Origin: Sulfurovum sp. TSL6 | GTDB lineage: Bacteria > Campylobacterota > Campylobacteria > Campylobacterales > Sulfurovaceae | Direction of reading: 5' to 3' | NCBI RefSeq assembly: GCF_019972115.1 | Contig: NZ_BPFJ01000003.1 | Coordinates: 124,001 to 188,000 of the forward strand | Length of the DNA: 64,000 bases | Shown here: piece by piece, positions 46,956 to 55,220 of the stretch | Layout of the letters: every line of letters begins with the position of its first letter | Position numbering within the stretch: the stretch's first letter is position 1 | Made by a program: the position numbers and the translations under genes | Notes under the pieces: generated by a model | What the model was told of the DNA's origin: nothing | What the model saw: the letters and a program-made list of their open reading frames with translations, nothing else | The model's database searches: none

Positions 46956-47381
46956 ATGGTTGAAGAGATGTTGGCAGCACATAGTATTTTAGTGAAAGTC
47001 TTTTTAGGCTTTTTGGTTGGAGGGTTATTTATTCCGATAATGACAGCAAAAAATCCATTAGGATTTAGAAAAGCAAGTTTTATCTATACGATGATCTTTC
47101 AAGCGCTTGCTACCATGATAGCATTTGCAGGTATCGTTGCTGTGTTTACAGGTGATCTGGGTTGGTCGGTAACGACGATTATCATGGTCGTGGTTTGGGC
47201 AGTGTTGATGTATATAGAGATCAAGAAGTACAAGCTTATCAAAATAGCCAATTTAGACAATGCTGACGCGCACAAGTTACTAAAAGGTGCATTTTTGAAA
47301 ATATCTTCAGTACAGATCCTGCTGGTTGTTGTGATGATCGTACTGATGGTACTGAAAGCTAAAGGTGTCATAGCACTCTAA
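46956..47381 (+). CDS. Uncharacterised four-helix membrane protein
   Basis: 141 residues from the ATG at 46956, behind ACAGGAAA; the longer open frame from 46878 would include the promoter. Four hydrophobic helices are separated by short basic loops (TAKNPLGFRKASF, EIKKYKLIKIANLD). No known motif. It is two bases upstream of rsmE, so it is co-transcribed. It could be a CopD- or DUF-type membrane protein, but I do not recognise the family. Confidence 0.75.
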   Translation: MVEEMLAAHSILVKVFLGFLVGGLFIPIMTAKNPLGFRKASFIYTMIFQALATMIAFAGIVAVFTGDLGWSVTTIIMVVVWAVLMYIEIKKYKLIKIANLDNADAHKLLKGAFLKISSVQILLVVVMIVLMVLKAKGVIAL

Positions 47382-47383
47382 GC

Positions 47384-48052
47384 ATGTTATATCTTTATCA
47401 GAAAGGGGCAGGTCAGCCTCAGCTTACCCTACTGGGAGACGAGCATCGTTACATTTTCAAAGTACGAAGACATAAGGTAGATGATACCTTGTATCTTCGT
47501 AACCTTGAAGATGGACTCATTCATCGCTATCTTATTACCTATATCGATAAACGTTCAGTCATTCTTGAGCTGCAAGAGAGTCAAACACTTGAGATCAAAG
47601 CGAAAGCACCACTGCATATAGGTTGGTGTGTGATCGATCCTAAAAACATAGAAAAAGTCCTGCCATCTTTAAATGAAATGGGTGTAGAGAAGATCACTTT
47701 TATCTACTGTGCCCGTTCACAAAAAAGTTTTAAGCCGGACTTCAAACGATGGGAAAAGATACTTTTAAATTCTTCTCAGCAGTCCGGACGAAGTGTGATG
47801 ATGGAGTTGAATGTAGCTGAGAGCCTTGAAGCGTTTATCGCTGAGAATCCTCAAAGTTATCTTTTGAACTTTTCAGAACAGACACTCTCATCGCAGAGCA
47901 GTATCGATACGATCGTGGTTGGATGTGAAGGGGGAATGACCGAGGATGAGGTAGCGCTTTTTGCACCGCAGAGAGTGATAGGATTTGATACACCTTTAGT
48001 GCTCAAAAGTGAGAGTGCTGTGTGTGCAGTAGCTGCAAAAATATTACTCTAA
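47384..48052 (+). CDS. rsmE: 16S rRNA m3U1498 methyltransferase
   Basis: 222 residues, SPOUT-family knot methyltransferase. LTLLGDEHRYIFKVRRHKVDD is the N-terminal PUA-like start. The C-terminal knot has VVGCEGGMTEDEVALF and SESAVCAVAAKILL. It methylates U1498 of 16S rRNA. Only this gene and the preceding membrane gene share the transcript. Confidence 0.92.
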   Translation: MLYLYQKGAGQPQLTLLGDEHRYIFKVRRHKVDDTLYLRNLEDGLIHRYLITYIDKRSVILELQESQTLEIKAKAPLHIGWCVIDPKNIEKVLPSLNEMGVEKITFIYCARSQKSFKPDFKRWEKILLNSSQQSGRSVMMELNVAESLEAFIAENPQSYLLNFSEQTLSSQSSIDTIVVGCEGGMTEDEVALFAPQRVIGFDTPLVLKSESAVCAVAAKILL

Positions 48053-48183
48053 TTGGGGCATGGGTATTTTTTCACCCTTGTTGTAAACTAAGGTAAACAT
48101 AAACAATGCACAGTAAAATCCGGATAATATTTTTAGAGTTTCAAGCATGATTGAAAATAGATTAAATTGACAAAGGAAATTTT

Positions 48184-48927
48184 TTGAACTTACAAAGTTT
48201 TTTATGGGAATATGGGGAAAAAGTCCCCGGGTACGATGTCAGAGTCATCAATGAAAGAGAAGCAAGAGCCGGAGCAGGGATACTCGGAATGCTGGGGATG
48301 ATCGTCATCTTTGTGGGGATAGGATTTAACCATACTATCGTAGCAAGAGTCTATCTGGCATTTTTATTTCTTGACTTTACGGCAAGGATCATCAGTCCAA
48401 GCTATGCTCCCTCTTTGCTCTTGGGAAGGTTTTTTGTACAAAATCAAAAACCGGAGTATGTAGGCGGATTACAAAAACGCTTTGCATGGACACTGGGCTG
48501 GCTTATCTCTCTTCCTATGGTCTGGTGGTTCGTGATACACTGGGATATCAATTTTTATAAAGTGATGATCTGTGTGCTTTGTCTGCTACTTACTTTTTTA
48601 GAAAGTGCTTTTTCTATATGTGTAGGCTGTAAGCTATACAGAGTAATGACTAAAATAGACCCAGTACATTGTCCTGGAGGCGTGTGTGAAGTACGCAAAA
48701 AAGAGCCTATACAAACCTTTAATCCGATACAAAAAGTGATCACCGCTTTAACCATGATCGGACTTGTGGTAGGAACCTACCTCTTTTTAGCGAATTCACA
48801 GCCTCAAACATTCTTCGGTGAGTTTCTCCATGAAGCGGTTTTAACAGACGCACAGCTTCAAAAAGAGAAAGATGAAGCATATCAAAAAGAGGTAGCAAAA
48901 GAGTTTGAAGATGATGAGGATTGGTAG
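48184..48927 (+). CDS. DUF4395 domain membrane protein
   Basis: 247 residues starting with TTG behind AAAGGA. Four membrane helices include two pairs. FLDFTARIISPSYAPSLLLG and SAFSICVGCKLY carry the DUF4395 pattern; its cysteines, with those in HCPGGVC, suggest redox or metal sensitivity. A fifth helix near residue 195 precedes an acidic, charged C-terminus beyond the usual domain. The function is unknown. The 48053-48183 gap before it holds only a weak GGGT/ACCC hairpin. Confidence 0.78.
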   Translation: MNLQSFLWEYGEKVPGYDVRVINEREARAGAGILGMLGMIVIFVGIGFNHTIVARVYLAFLFLDFTARIISPSYAPSLLLGRFFVQNQKPEYVGGLQKRFAWTLGWLISLPMVWWFVIHWDINFYKVMICVLCLLLTFLESAFSICVGCKLYRVMTKIDPVHCPGGVCEVRKKEPIQTFNPIQKVITALTMIGLVVGTYLFLANSQPQTFFGEFLHEAVLTDAQLQKEKDEAYQKEVAKEFEDDEDW

Positions 48928-49044
48928 GTCTTATACAGTGATCCAGACATCCTAAAGAGTGATTTGGATGTGCAGACTCCTGTTGCCCATGATGTTTGGA
49001 TCATACAGGTCAATCTGTTTTATAATTTTTTAAAAGTATTTAGA

Positions 49045-49050
49045 TATAAT
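49045..49050 (+). promoter_or_regulatory. -10 box of rpmE
   Basis: TTTAGATATAAT gives transcription from about 49057, leaving a leader of about 115 bases before rpmE. Confidence 0.6.
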
Positions 49051-49065
49051 TTCGCCCTATATTGT

Positions 49066-49141
49066 CTCGCCTAAGAGCGTTGCAATGCCCCTTTTTATAT
49101 GGAAAAGGAAGAGTCATAGGCTAGAGCAGGTTAGTTGCCTG
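49066..49141 (+). promoter_or_regulatory. Structured 5' leader of rpmE
   Basis: Three helices can be drawn. P1 pairs CTCGCCTA (49066-49073) with TAGGC and GAG (49117-49126, two-base bulge). P2, inside it, pairs CCTTTT (49090-49095) with AAAAGG (49103-49108). P3 pairs CAGG (49127-49130) with CCTG (49138-49141). Ribosomal protein genes often carry autoregulatory leaders, and L31 leaders are known in other phyla; whether this one is related is unknown. Confidence 0.45.
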
Positions 49142-49170
49142 ACACACAAAATAAACTAAAAGGTTAGAAA

Positions 49171-49371
49171 ATGAGAAAAGAAATTCACCCAGATTACGTT
49201 GAGTGTAAAGTAACATGTGCATGTGGTAACACATTTGAGACAAGAACAAATAAAGCAGAGTTGAGTATCGATATTTGTAATGCATGTCACCCATTCTTTA
49301 CAGGTTCTGAAAAAATTCTTGATGCTGCTGGTAGAGTAGAGAAGTTTAAGAACAAATACAAATTAGGTTAA
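49171..49371 (+). CDS. rpmE: 50S ribosomal protein L31
   Basis: 66 residues. [19 protein letters not shown] and [10 protein letters not shown] define it. Cys16, Cys18, Cys36 and Cys39 make it the zinc-binding (C+) form, in contrast to the zinc-free paralogue expressed under zinc limitation. It bridges the subunits. Confidence 0.98.
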   Translation: MRKEIHPDYVECKVTCACGNTFETRTNKAELSIDICNACHPFFTGSEKILDAAGRVEKFKNKYKLG

Positions 49372-49387
49372 TCTTAATACCTAATAA

Positions 49388-49410
49388 CATAGAGAGCATC
49401 GCTCTCTATG
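49388..49410 (+). terminator. Terminator after rpmE
   Basis: CATAGAGAGC and GCTCTCTATG pair around ATC, 16 bases after the stop. Confidence 0.7.
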
Positions 49411-49481
49411 CTTGCATTTATGCTAAGTTTGCTTGAACATTTAGCAAGCACCTATTCTCTTCAAACATTAAAGTATTTATT

Positions 49482-50297
49482 ATGTTAACATTTATCCCCA
49501 CACCTATTGGAAATCCACAAGATATTACGATCAGAGCGATGAAGCTTTTTGAAAAAGCAGAACTCTTTTTATGTGAAGATACACGTCAGACCAAACGGCT
49601 TTTGCGGTTGCTTGAAGAGCGGTTTGATATGGTGTACCCTGATGCATCGTTCTATTCTTTTAATGAACACAATGGAGAAGAGAGACTTGAAGAGTTTGGC
49701 AGTAGTTTAGAGGACAAAGAGGTGGTGTATGTCAGTGATGCGGGAATGCCGATCATTTCTGACCCCGGACAGATACTTGTCGCGTATGCACAAGCACATA
49801 ATATACCCTACGATGTACTTCCCGGGGCATCTGCAGTGACGACTGCATACGCTGCAAGCGGTTTTGAGGAAGGAAAGTTTCTTTTTTATGCATTTTTACC
49901 GCATAAAGGCAAAGAGAGAAGCTCTGCGCTAAGTGAAGCGATGAGCAATGGATACAATACCGTACTGTATGAAGCGCCTCACCGTTTGGAAAAGCTTTTA
50001 CATGAGATTGTGTTACTGGATGAAGATAGAGAGCTTTTTTTAGCTAAAGAGATCAGTAAAAAGTATCAAAGATACTATCGGGGTACGGCTAAATCACTCA
50101 ATGAACAGTTCAAAGATCTGAATATACGCGGTGAATGGGTGGTCATCATCAAAGCCCAAAAAAGTACCGAAAAAAGCCTTAGTTTTACCGAAGTTTTAAG
50201 TTTGGACCTACCACCTAAACCTAAAGCAAAACTTCTTGCTCAGCTTAGTGATAAAAGTGTGAAAGAGTGGTATAGTGAACTCACACACTCTACTTAA
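49482..50297 (+). CDS. rsmI: 16S rRNA (cytidine-1402 2'-O)-methyltransferase
   Basis: 271 residues, tetrapyrrole-methylase fold. FIPTPIGNPQDITIRAM at the start, CEDTRQTKRLL, YVSDAGMPIISDPG and LPGASAVTTAYAASGF are diagnostic. It methylates C1402 in the ribosomal decoding centre. It follows the rpmE terminator by about 70 bases, so it probably has its own promoter. Confidence 0.95.
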   Translation: MLTFIPTPIGNPQDITIRAMKLFEKAELFLCEDTRQTKRLLRLLEERFDMVYPDASFYSFNEHNGEERLEEFGSSLEDKEVVYVSDAGMPIISDPGQILVAYAQAHNIPYDVLPGASAVTTAYAASGFEEGKFLFYAFLPHKGKERSSALSEAMSNGYNTVLYEAPHRLEKLLHEIVLLDEDRELFLAKEISKKYQRYYRGTAKSLNEQFKDLNIRGEWVVIIKAQKSTEKSLSFTEVLSLDLPPKPKAKLLAQLSDKSVKEWYSELTHST

Positions 50298-50319
50298 CAC
50301 TGTAAAAGCAAAAAAAAGG

Positions 50320-50359
50320 TAAAATCACTCTATTAGTAACTATGAAAAAAAGGTAGAAT
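50320..50359 (+). promoter_or_regulatory. Tandem -10 boxes before rlmB
   Basis: TAAAAT (50320-50325) and TAGAAT (50354-50359) each follow an A-run and GG, in two near-identical segments 34 bases apart. The second ends only seven bases before the rlmB ATG, so the first is the likelier promoter. Confidence 0.4.
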
Positions 50360-50366
50360 CATCTTT

Positions 50367-51053
50367 ATGATTATATATGGAAAACAAGTCTGTTTACATG
50401 CACTAGAACAGCATTCAGAGAAAATAAAAACTGTCTATGTCGCTAAGAAAGGGATACTCCCTAAAGACCTATTCCATAAATACCATGATAATATCAAGTT
50501 TTTAGAAGAGAAGTGGGCTCAATCTATGAGTAAGGGTGGGAATCACCAGGGAATACTTGTTGAGATGGCTGAGTTTGAACAAAGTTCTCTCTCAGAGATC
50601 AAAAAAAATGATTTTATCGTGGTACTAGATGGTTTAACGGATGTAGGAAATATAGGAGCGGTAGTACGATCAGCCTATGCACTGGGCGCAGATGCAGTGA
50701 TCGCTACAGGTGTGAAACAGCTTAATTTTGCTGCCATAGCACGTACAAGTTCTGGGGCTATGCTGGATATGCCTTTTATGATAGCAGCGAATATTTTAGA
50801 TACATTTAATGAACTTCAGCAACTTGGATTTACTTTTTATGGTGCCTCGATGGATGGAGAAAATGTGCAAGAGCTGACATTTGACACTAAACGTGTGCTT
50901 GTTTTGGGAAGTGAAGGCAAGGGACTTTCAAAGAAGGTCATAGCTAAACTGGATCATAGGGTATCGATAGAGATGAAACATGCATTTGACTCACTCAATG
51001 TGAGTGCAGCTGCAGCGATTTTAATACATAGGATGGGTTATGCAATTAAATGA
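50367..51053 (+). CDS. rlmB: 23S rRNA G2251 2'-O-methyltransferase-type (TrmH family)
   Basis: 228 residues, SPOUT knot enzyme. The N-terminal substrate-binding part starts IIYGKQVCLHALEQ. The knot shows VVLDGLTDVGNIGAVVRSA, VLVLGSEGKGLS and SLNVSAAAAILIHRMGY. RlmB is the likeliest assignment; another TrmH-family rRNA or tRNA methylase is possible. Its end overlaps the next gene by 14 bases. Confidence 0.88.
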   Translation: MIIYGKQVCLHALEQHSEKIKTVYVAKKGILPKDLFHKYHDNIKFLEEKWAQSMSKGGNHQGILVEMAEFEQSSLSEIKKNDFIVVLDGLTDVGNIGAVVRSAYALGADAVIATGVKQLNFAAIARTSSGAMLDMPFMIAANILDTFNELQQLGFTFYGASMDGENVQELTFDTKRVLVLGSEGKGLSKKVIAKLDHRVSIEMKHAFDSLNVSAAAAILIHRMGYAIK

Positions 51054-51636
51054 GATACTTGAAGAAAACACGATAAAAAGTATTAGTCAAAAGACAAAGA
51101 TATCTGAAGAGAATCTTGAATATCTTTTGGCTGCAAATTTTGATCCTCTAAAAAAGATCAAAGTTTTAGGTTTCATCTCTATTCTAGAACGAGAGTATAA
51201 TGCAGACCTGAGTGGATTAAGAGAAGAAGCATTAGCCTTTTACTCTGCTGAGAAAGAAGAGAATGGTTTTACGGTAGGCCTTCCTATGGATGAAGAGAAA
51301 AGAGGAAAATCAAAATTGTTTTTATTTCTCATTCTTGCTCTTTTGGCTTATGCTTCCTGGTATTTTTTTACACAGTTTGATAAAAACCATTTGAGTGGAC
51401 TTATTCCTTTTATCGATGAGCAAAGGATAGAAAATTTTGTTACAGAAAATGAAGAAAATAAAAAAGAGATCAGCATAGAAGATCTAAGTATCGCAAGTTT
51501 AGTTGTCAGCGATACGAATACCAATACAGTGGTAAAAGAAAAAGTAGAAGATATAGTTCCTCAAGAGCGTGTACAGAGTAGTGACGTAAAGGTGAAAGAG
51601 GAAAATGTTTCTACCGAACCTGTAAGTCAATTTTAG
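51040..51636 (+). CDS. Single-pass membrane protein with N-terminal helical domain
   Basis: 198 residues. An N-terminal part (about 1-70) with helices and a possible HTH (TIKSISQKTKISEENLEYLL) precedes one membrane helix at about 89-107. An acidic, low-complexity periplasmic tail follows. The layout recalls RodZ-like proteins, but no firm family is seen. It lies within the rlmB-aminotransferase block. Confidence 0.75.
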   Translation: MQLNEILEENTIKSISQKTKISEENLEYLLAANFDPLKKIKVLGFISILEREYNADLSGLREEALAFYSAEKEENGFTVGLPMDEEKRGKSKLFLFLILALLAYASWYFFTQFDKNHLSGLIPFIDEQRIENFVTENEENKKEISIEDLSIASLVVSDTNTNTVVKEKVEDIVPQERVQSSDVKVKEENVSTEPVSQF

Positions 51637-51692
51637 TGCGGCTTGTATGGGACTAATGATAAAAATGAAAAAAAATGTAAAGCGAGTAAAGC

Positions 51693-52925
51693 ATGTTTGA
51701 TGAAATTCAATTTGAGAAAATAAACCGATTACCGAAGTATCTTTTTGCAGAGATCAATGATCTAAAGATGCAGCTAAGACGGGAAGGTACAGATATTATA
51801 GACTTTTCTATGGGGAACCCTGATGCTTCAACACCGAAACCGATCATCGATAAACTATGTGAAACGGCTCAAAAACCCAAAACCCATGGTTACTCTGCAA
51901 GTAAAGGGATCTATAAACTTAGACTGGCGATGAGCAAATGGTATAAGCGTAAATACAGCGTGGTTTTGGATCCAGATACTGAAGTGGTTGCTACAATGGG
52001 AAGCAAAGAAGGGTACGTGCACCTTGTTCAGGCTATTTCTAACCCTGGTGACGTTGCCATCGTGCCTGATCCTACTTATCCTATCCATTCACAGGCGTTC
52101 ATCTTGGCAGGAGCAAATGTAGAGAAAATGCAGCTTATATTTGATGAAGAGACTTTTGAAGTAGATGAAGATAGATTTTTAGCTGATCTTGAAGATCACT
52201 TGGACAACTCCATTCCCAAAGCTAAGTTTTTAGTCGTTAATTTCCCGCATAACCCTACGACGGCAACAGTCACGCCTCAATTTTATGAGAGACTCGTAGC
52301 GCTTGCAAAAGAAAAACGATTTTATATCATTTCAGATATTGCCTATGCCGATATCACATTTGATGGCTACACGACCCCTTCTATCATGAGCGTAGAGGGT
52401 GCGAAAGATGTGGCGGTTGAAGCCTATACACTTTCAAAATCCTACAACATGGCAGGGTGGAGAGTAGGTTTCATCGTAGGAAATAAAAAACTCATTGGTG
52501 CACTGCAAAGCATTAAGTCATGGTTGGACTACGGTATGTTCACGCCTATTCAAGTGGCTGCGACTGTGGCTTTGGATGAACATGGATATATTCCTGATGA
52601 ACAGATCATCCCACGTTATGAAAAAAGACGTGATGTGATGATAGAAGCGTTTGAAAATGCAGGTTGGCCATTGGCTAAACCGAATGCTTCAATGTTTATT
52701 TGGGGAAAGATACCTGAGGTTGCAAGAGATATGGGTTCTTTAGAGTTTGCTAAACAGCTGCTGCTGCATGCAGATGTTGCAGTGAGCCCAGGTATAGGGT
52801 TTGGTAAATATGGTGATGAGTATGTACGTATCGCACTCATAGAAAATGAAAATCGTATCCGTCAAGCGGCAAGAAACATCAAAAAGTTTTTAAAAGAACT
52901 GGAAGAGGCAAAAAAGAATGGTTAA
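51693..52925 (+). CDS. Class I/II aminotransferase (alanine or LL-diaminopimelate type)
   Basis: 410 residues, PLP fold type I. IDFSMGNPDASTPKPII at the start, FPHNPTTATV, ISDIAYADITFDG, and SKSYNMAGWRVGFIVG, whose first lysine binds PLP. LL-diaminopimelate aminotransferase and alanine aminotransferase are both plausible; the position before hom suggests an aspartate-family or alanine role. Overlaps hom by eight bases. Confidence 0.9.
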   Translation: MFDEIQFEKINRLPKYLFAEINDLKMQLRREGTDIIDFSMGNPDASTPKPIIDKLCETAQKPKTHGYSASKGIYKLRLAMSKWYKRKYSVVLDPDTEVVATMGSKEGYVHLVQAISNPGDVAIVPDPTYPIHSQAFILAGANVEKMQLIFDEETFEVDEDRFLADLEDHLDNSIPKAKFLVVNFPHNPTTATVTPQFYERLVALAKEKRFYIISDIAYADITFDGYTTPSIMSVEGAKDVAVEAYTLSKSYNMAGWRVGFIVGNKKLIGALQSIKSWLDYGMFTPIQVAATVALDEHGYIPDEQIIPRYEKRRDVMIEAFENAGWPLAKPNASMFIWGKIPEVARDMGSLEFAKQLLLHADVAVSPGIGFGKYGDEYVRIALIENENRIRQAARNIKKFLKELEEAKKNG

Positions 52926-54180
52926 AGTAGGAATTTTAGGTGTAGGTACTGTTGGTGCAAGTGTTGCAAAGATACTTGAAGAGAACGGTGACATTATCGA
53001 GGCAAGAGCCGGGGAAAAGATCGTTGCAAAATCAGGTGTGGTGAAAAATCTCTCTAAAGACAGAGGGGTAAGCATTAAGCTAAGTGATGATCCATACGAT
53101 GTGGTCAATGATCCTGAGATAGACATCGTCATAGAATTGATGGGCGGTGTTGAAGAGCCTTATACACTCGTTAAAAAAGCACTTGAAAACGGTAAAGCGG
53201 TCGTAACAGCGAACAAGGCACTGCTTGCGTATCATCGTTATGAACTTCAAGAGATAGCTGGTGATATCCCTTTAATGTATGAAGCAAGTACGGCCGGTGG
53301 TATCCCTATCATTGGTGCATTGCGTAACGGGCTTTCTGCTAACCACATAGACTCTATTCAGGGTATTATGAATGGGACCTGTAACTATATGCTGACCAAG
53401 ATGATAAAAGAAGGTGCTCAGTATGATGAGATCCTTAAAGAATCTCAAGAATTAGGGTATGCAGAAGCTGATCCTAGCTTTGACGTGGGTGGATTTGATG
53501 CTTCACACAAGTTACTTATTTTAGCCAGTATTGCGTATGGTTTGGATGCAAAGCCTGAAGATATTCTCATAGAGGGTATAGAAAATATCACGCAAACAGA
53601 TGTCTCTTTTGCAAAAGAATTTGGTTATGAGATCAAACTTCTTGGTATTGCCAAAAAAGTGGGTCAGGGTGTAGAACTTAGAGTGCATGCTACAATGATA
53701 CCGCAAGAGTCTATGATAGCCAAAGTGGACGGTGTGATGAATGCCGTAACGGTTGTGGGTGATCGTGTAGGTGAGACGATGTATTACGGCCCTGGTGCAG
53801 GTGGTGATGCTACCGCATCAGCAGTAATAGCGGACATTGTTGATATCGTCCGTGGAAATCAAGGGCCTATGCTCGGGTATAAAAAAGGTTTAGAGAGTGG
53901 ACTTAAACTTTTGCCTAAAGAGGACATCGTGACCCAATACTACCTTAGACTGGAAGTGGATGATCAAAGCGGTGTACTGGCATCTATCTCATCAACTCTT
54001 GGAGAATTTGATATCTCTATAGAGGCGATGCTTCAAAAACCTACAAAAAATGATGAAATAGCCAAACTGCTCTTTACAACACATACCTGTAAAGAGAGTA
54101 AAATGCAAGATGCTATTGCTGCATTGAGTCAACTTGATGTCGTTCATGGTAAAATAGCCATGATGAGGATCGAGAAGTAA
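52918..54180 (+). CDS. hom: Homoserine dehydrogenase with C-terminal ACT domain
   Basis: 420 residues. N-terminal NAD(P)-binding GILGVGTVGASVAKIL; catalytic part with TANKALLAYHRYELQ, YEASTAGGIPIIGALR and ELGYAEADPSFDVGGFDASHK, and the active-site lysine therein. The last 80 residues form an ACT domain (YYLRLEVDDQSGVLASISS), usually a threonine sensor. It makes homoserine for threonine and methionine. Confidence 0.97.
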   Translation: MVKVGILGVGTVGASVAKILEENGDIIEARAGEKIVAKSGVVKNLSKDRGVSIKLSDDPYDVVNDPEIDIVIELMGGVEEPYTLVKKALENGKAVVTANKALLAYHRYELQEIAGDIPLMYEASTAGGIPIIGALRNGLSANHIDSIQGIMNGTCNYMLTKMIKEGAQYDEILKESQELGYAEADPSFDVGGFDASHKLLILASIAYGLDAKPEDILIEGIENITQTDVSFAKEFGYEIKLLGIAKKVGQGVELRVHATMIPQESMIAKVDGVMNAVTVVGDRVGETMYYGPGAGGDATASAVIADIVDIVRGNQGPMLGYKKGLESGLKLLPKEDIVTQYYLRLEVDDQSGVLASISSTLGEFDISIEAMLQKPTKNDEIAKLLFTTHTCKESKMQDAIAALSQLDVVHGKIAMMRIEK

Positions 54181-54191
54181 AAGGAGAAGAG

Positions 54192-54689
54192 ATGGCAAAA
54201 GATCACTATTTTGATATCACTGCTAAGCTGGACATGATGGAACTTAAAAATGCTATCGTCATGGCTGAAAAAGAAGTTGCTACACGTTTTGATTTCAAAG
54301 GGTTGGTAGCTGAGATCAATCTCAATGAAGCTGCTAAGACTTTGAGCCTTAGCTCTTCTACAGATTCTAAGATAGATGCACTTAAAGATATACTTATCTC
54401 AAAACTGATCAAAAGAGGTATCGCAGGAAAGTCACTTGAAGAGGTGAAAACCGAAGGTATATCCGGAGGTAACACAAAAGTGATCTACCGTATCGTTGAT
54501 ACGATCGATAAAGATGAAGCGAAAAAGATCGTTAAAGCTATCAAAGATATGAAGATAAAAGTAACACCATCGATTCAAGGTGACGAAGTACGTGTATCTG
54601 GGAAGAAAATAGATGATCTTCAGGCTGTGATGGCTGAAGTGAAAACTTTGGATCTCAAAGCACCGTTGGTGTTTGGGAATTTTAAATAA
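54192..54689 (+). CDS. YajQ family nucleotide-binding protein
   Basis: 165 residues, close to the family length. HYFDITAKLDMMELKNAI, TRFDFKGL and the closing KKIDDLQAVMAEVK are typical of YajQ, a protein that binds cyclic di-GMP in some bacteria. AAGGAGAAGAG precedes the start. It is the last gene of the conserved block before the accessory island. Confidence 0.93.
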   Translation: MAKDHYFDITAKLDMMELKNAIVMAEKEVATRFDFKGLVAEINLNEAAKTLSLSSSTDSKIDALKDILISKLIKRGIAGKSLEEVKTEGISGGNTKVIYRIVDTIDKDEAKKIVKAIKDMKIKVTPSIQGDEVRVSGKKIDDLQAVMAEVKTLDLKAPLVFGNFK

Positions 54690-54699
54690 TTCGATTGTT

Positions 54700-54807
54700 T
54701 TTGCATACTGTTTTGTATGCAAAGCGAGGCGTTGTTATTCTCCTTACTTTTCTAGAAAAGTAAGCAAAAGTCGTCACTACTCCCAAATCGCTTTGCTTCG
54801 TAGTGAC
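54700..54807. repeat. Three inverted repeats after yajQ
   Basis: Stem 1 TTTGCATAC/GTATGCAAA (54700-54723, T-rich loop). Stem 2 CTTACTTTTC/GAAAAGTAAG (54743-54764). Stem 3 GTCACTAC/GTAGTGAC (54773-54807). GCAAAGCG at 54719 can also pair with CGCTTTGC at 54789 or near 54813. Stem 1 is a likely yajQ terminator. No gene is seen in the rest of this gap. Confidence 0.55.
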
Positions 54808-54847
54808 AAGGGCACGCTTTGCGTAATTTTATAGGGCGTGGACTGTA

Positions 54848-55096
54848 TTAACTACAGTGTCCGCCACCACAGCATCCACCTGAAGCAGCTGCTTGAGGTG
54901 CTTTCATGGCGATGCTAAAGTTATCACCATTTTCACTAAGTTCAAATCCATGTTTACCACAGAATTTTTCATTCATATGGCTTACCATACCTTGTGCTTT
55001 CATCATCGCATCATCTTTGTTATCAAACGTAACATTGTTTTCTAATTCACTTCTTTTGAAGCATCCACATTCTTGAGCTATATTTATAGTTGACAT
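54848..55096 (-). CDS. Small Cys/His-rich protein of unknown function
   Basis: 82 residues, not recognised. The sequence has ECGCFKRS near the N-terminus, EKFCGKHGFEL in the middle and a C-terminal tail of Gly, Cys and His (SGGCCGGGHCS). The seven or so cysteines and several histidines look like metal or Fe-S ligands. There is no signal peptide. An AAAGGA site lies before the ATG. A promoter with palindromic element is found upstream. Confidence 0.7.
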   Translation of the reverse strand: MSTINIAQECGCFKRSELENNVTFDNKDDAMMKAQGMVSHMNEKFCGKHGFELSENGDNFSIAMKAPQAAASGGCCGGGHCS

Positions 55097-55159
55097 TGTA
55101 ATCCTTTGTTATAATTTTTCAGATAGTAACAGAGTTATATTAATAATAGCTTTATTATT

Positions 55160-55192
55160 GGATAAATAAGATAAATTTACTCTTATTTATCC
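55160..55192. promoter_or_regulatory. Palindrome upstream of small Cys-rich gene
   Basis: GGATAAATAAGA and TCTTATTTATCC flank TAAATTTAC. Its centre is 50.5 bases from the middle of an extended -10 box on the minus strand (TGTTACTAT, 55131 to 55123). That places it near position -60, typical for an activator site. An identical arrangement exists at 56566-56632. Confidence 0.5.
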
Positions 55193-55220
55193 AAATAGAG
55201 ATCAGTTAAGTAGCGGAGAA

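Noticed and set aside
49057-49170. Separate small RNA gene such as SRP RNA before rpmE
   Set aside because: No conserved SRP or tmRNA sequence is visible; a leader of rpmE explains the position better.
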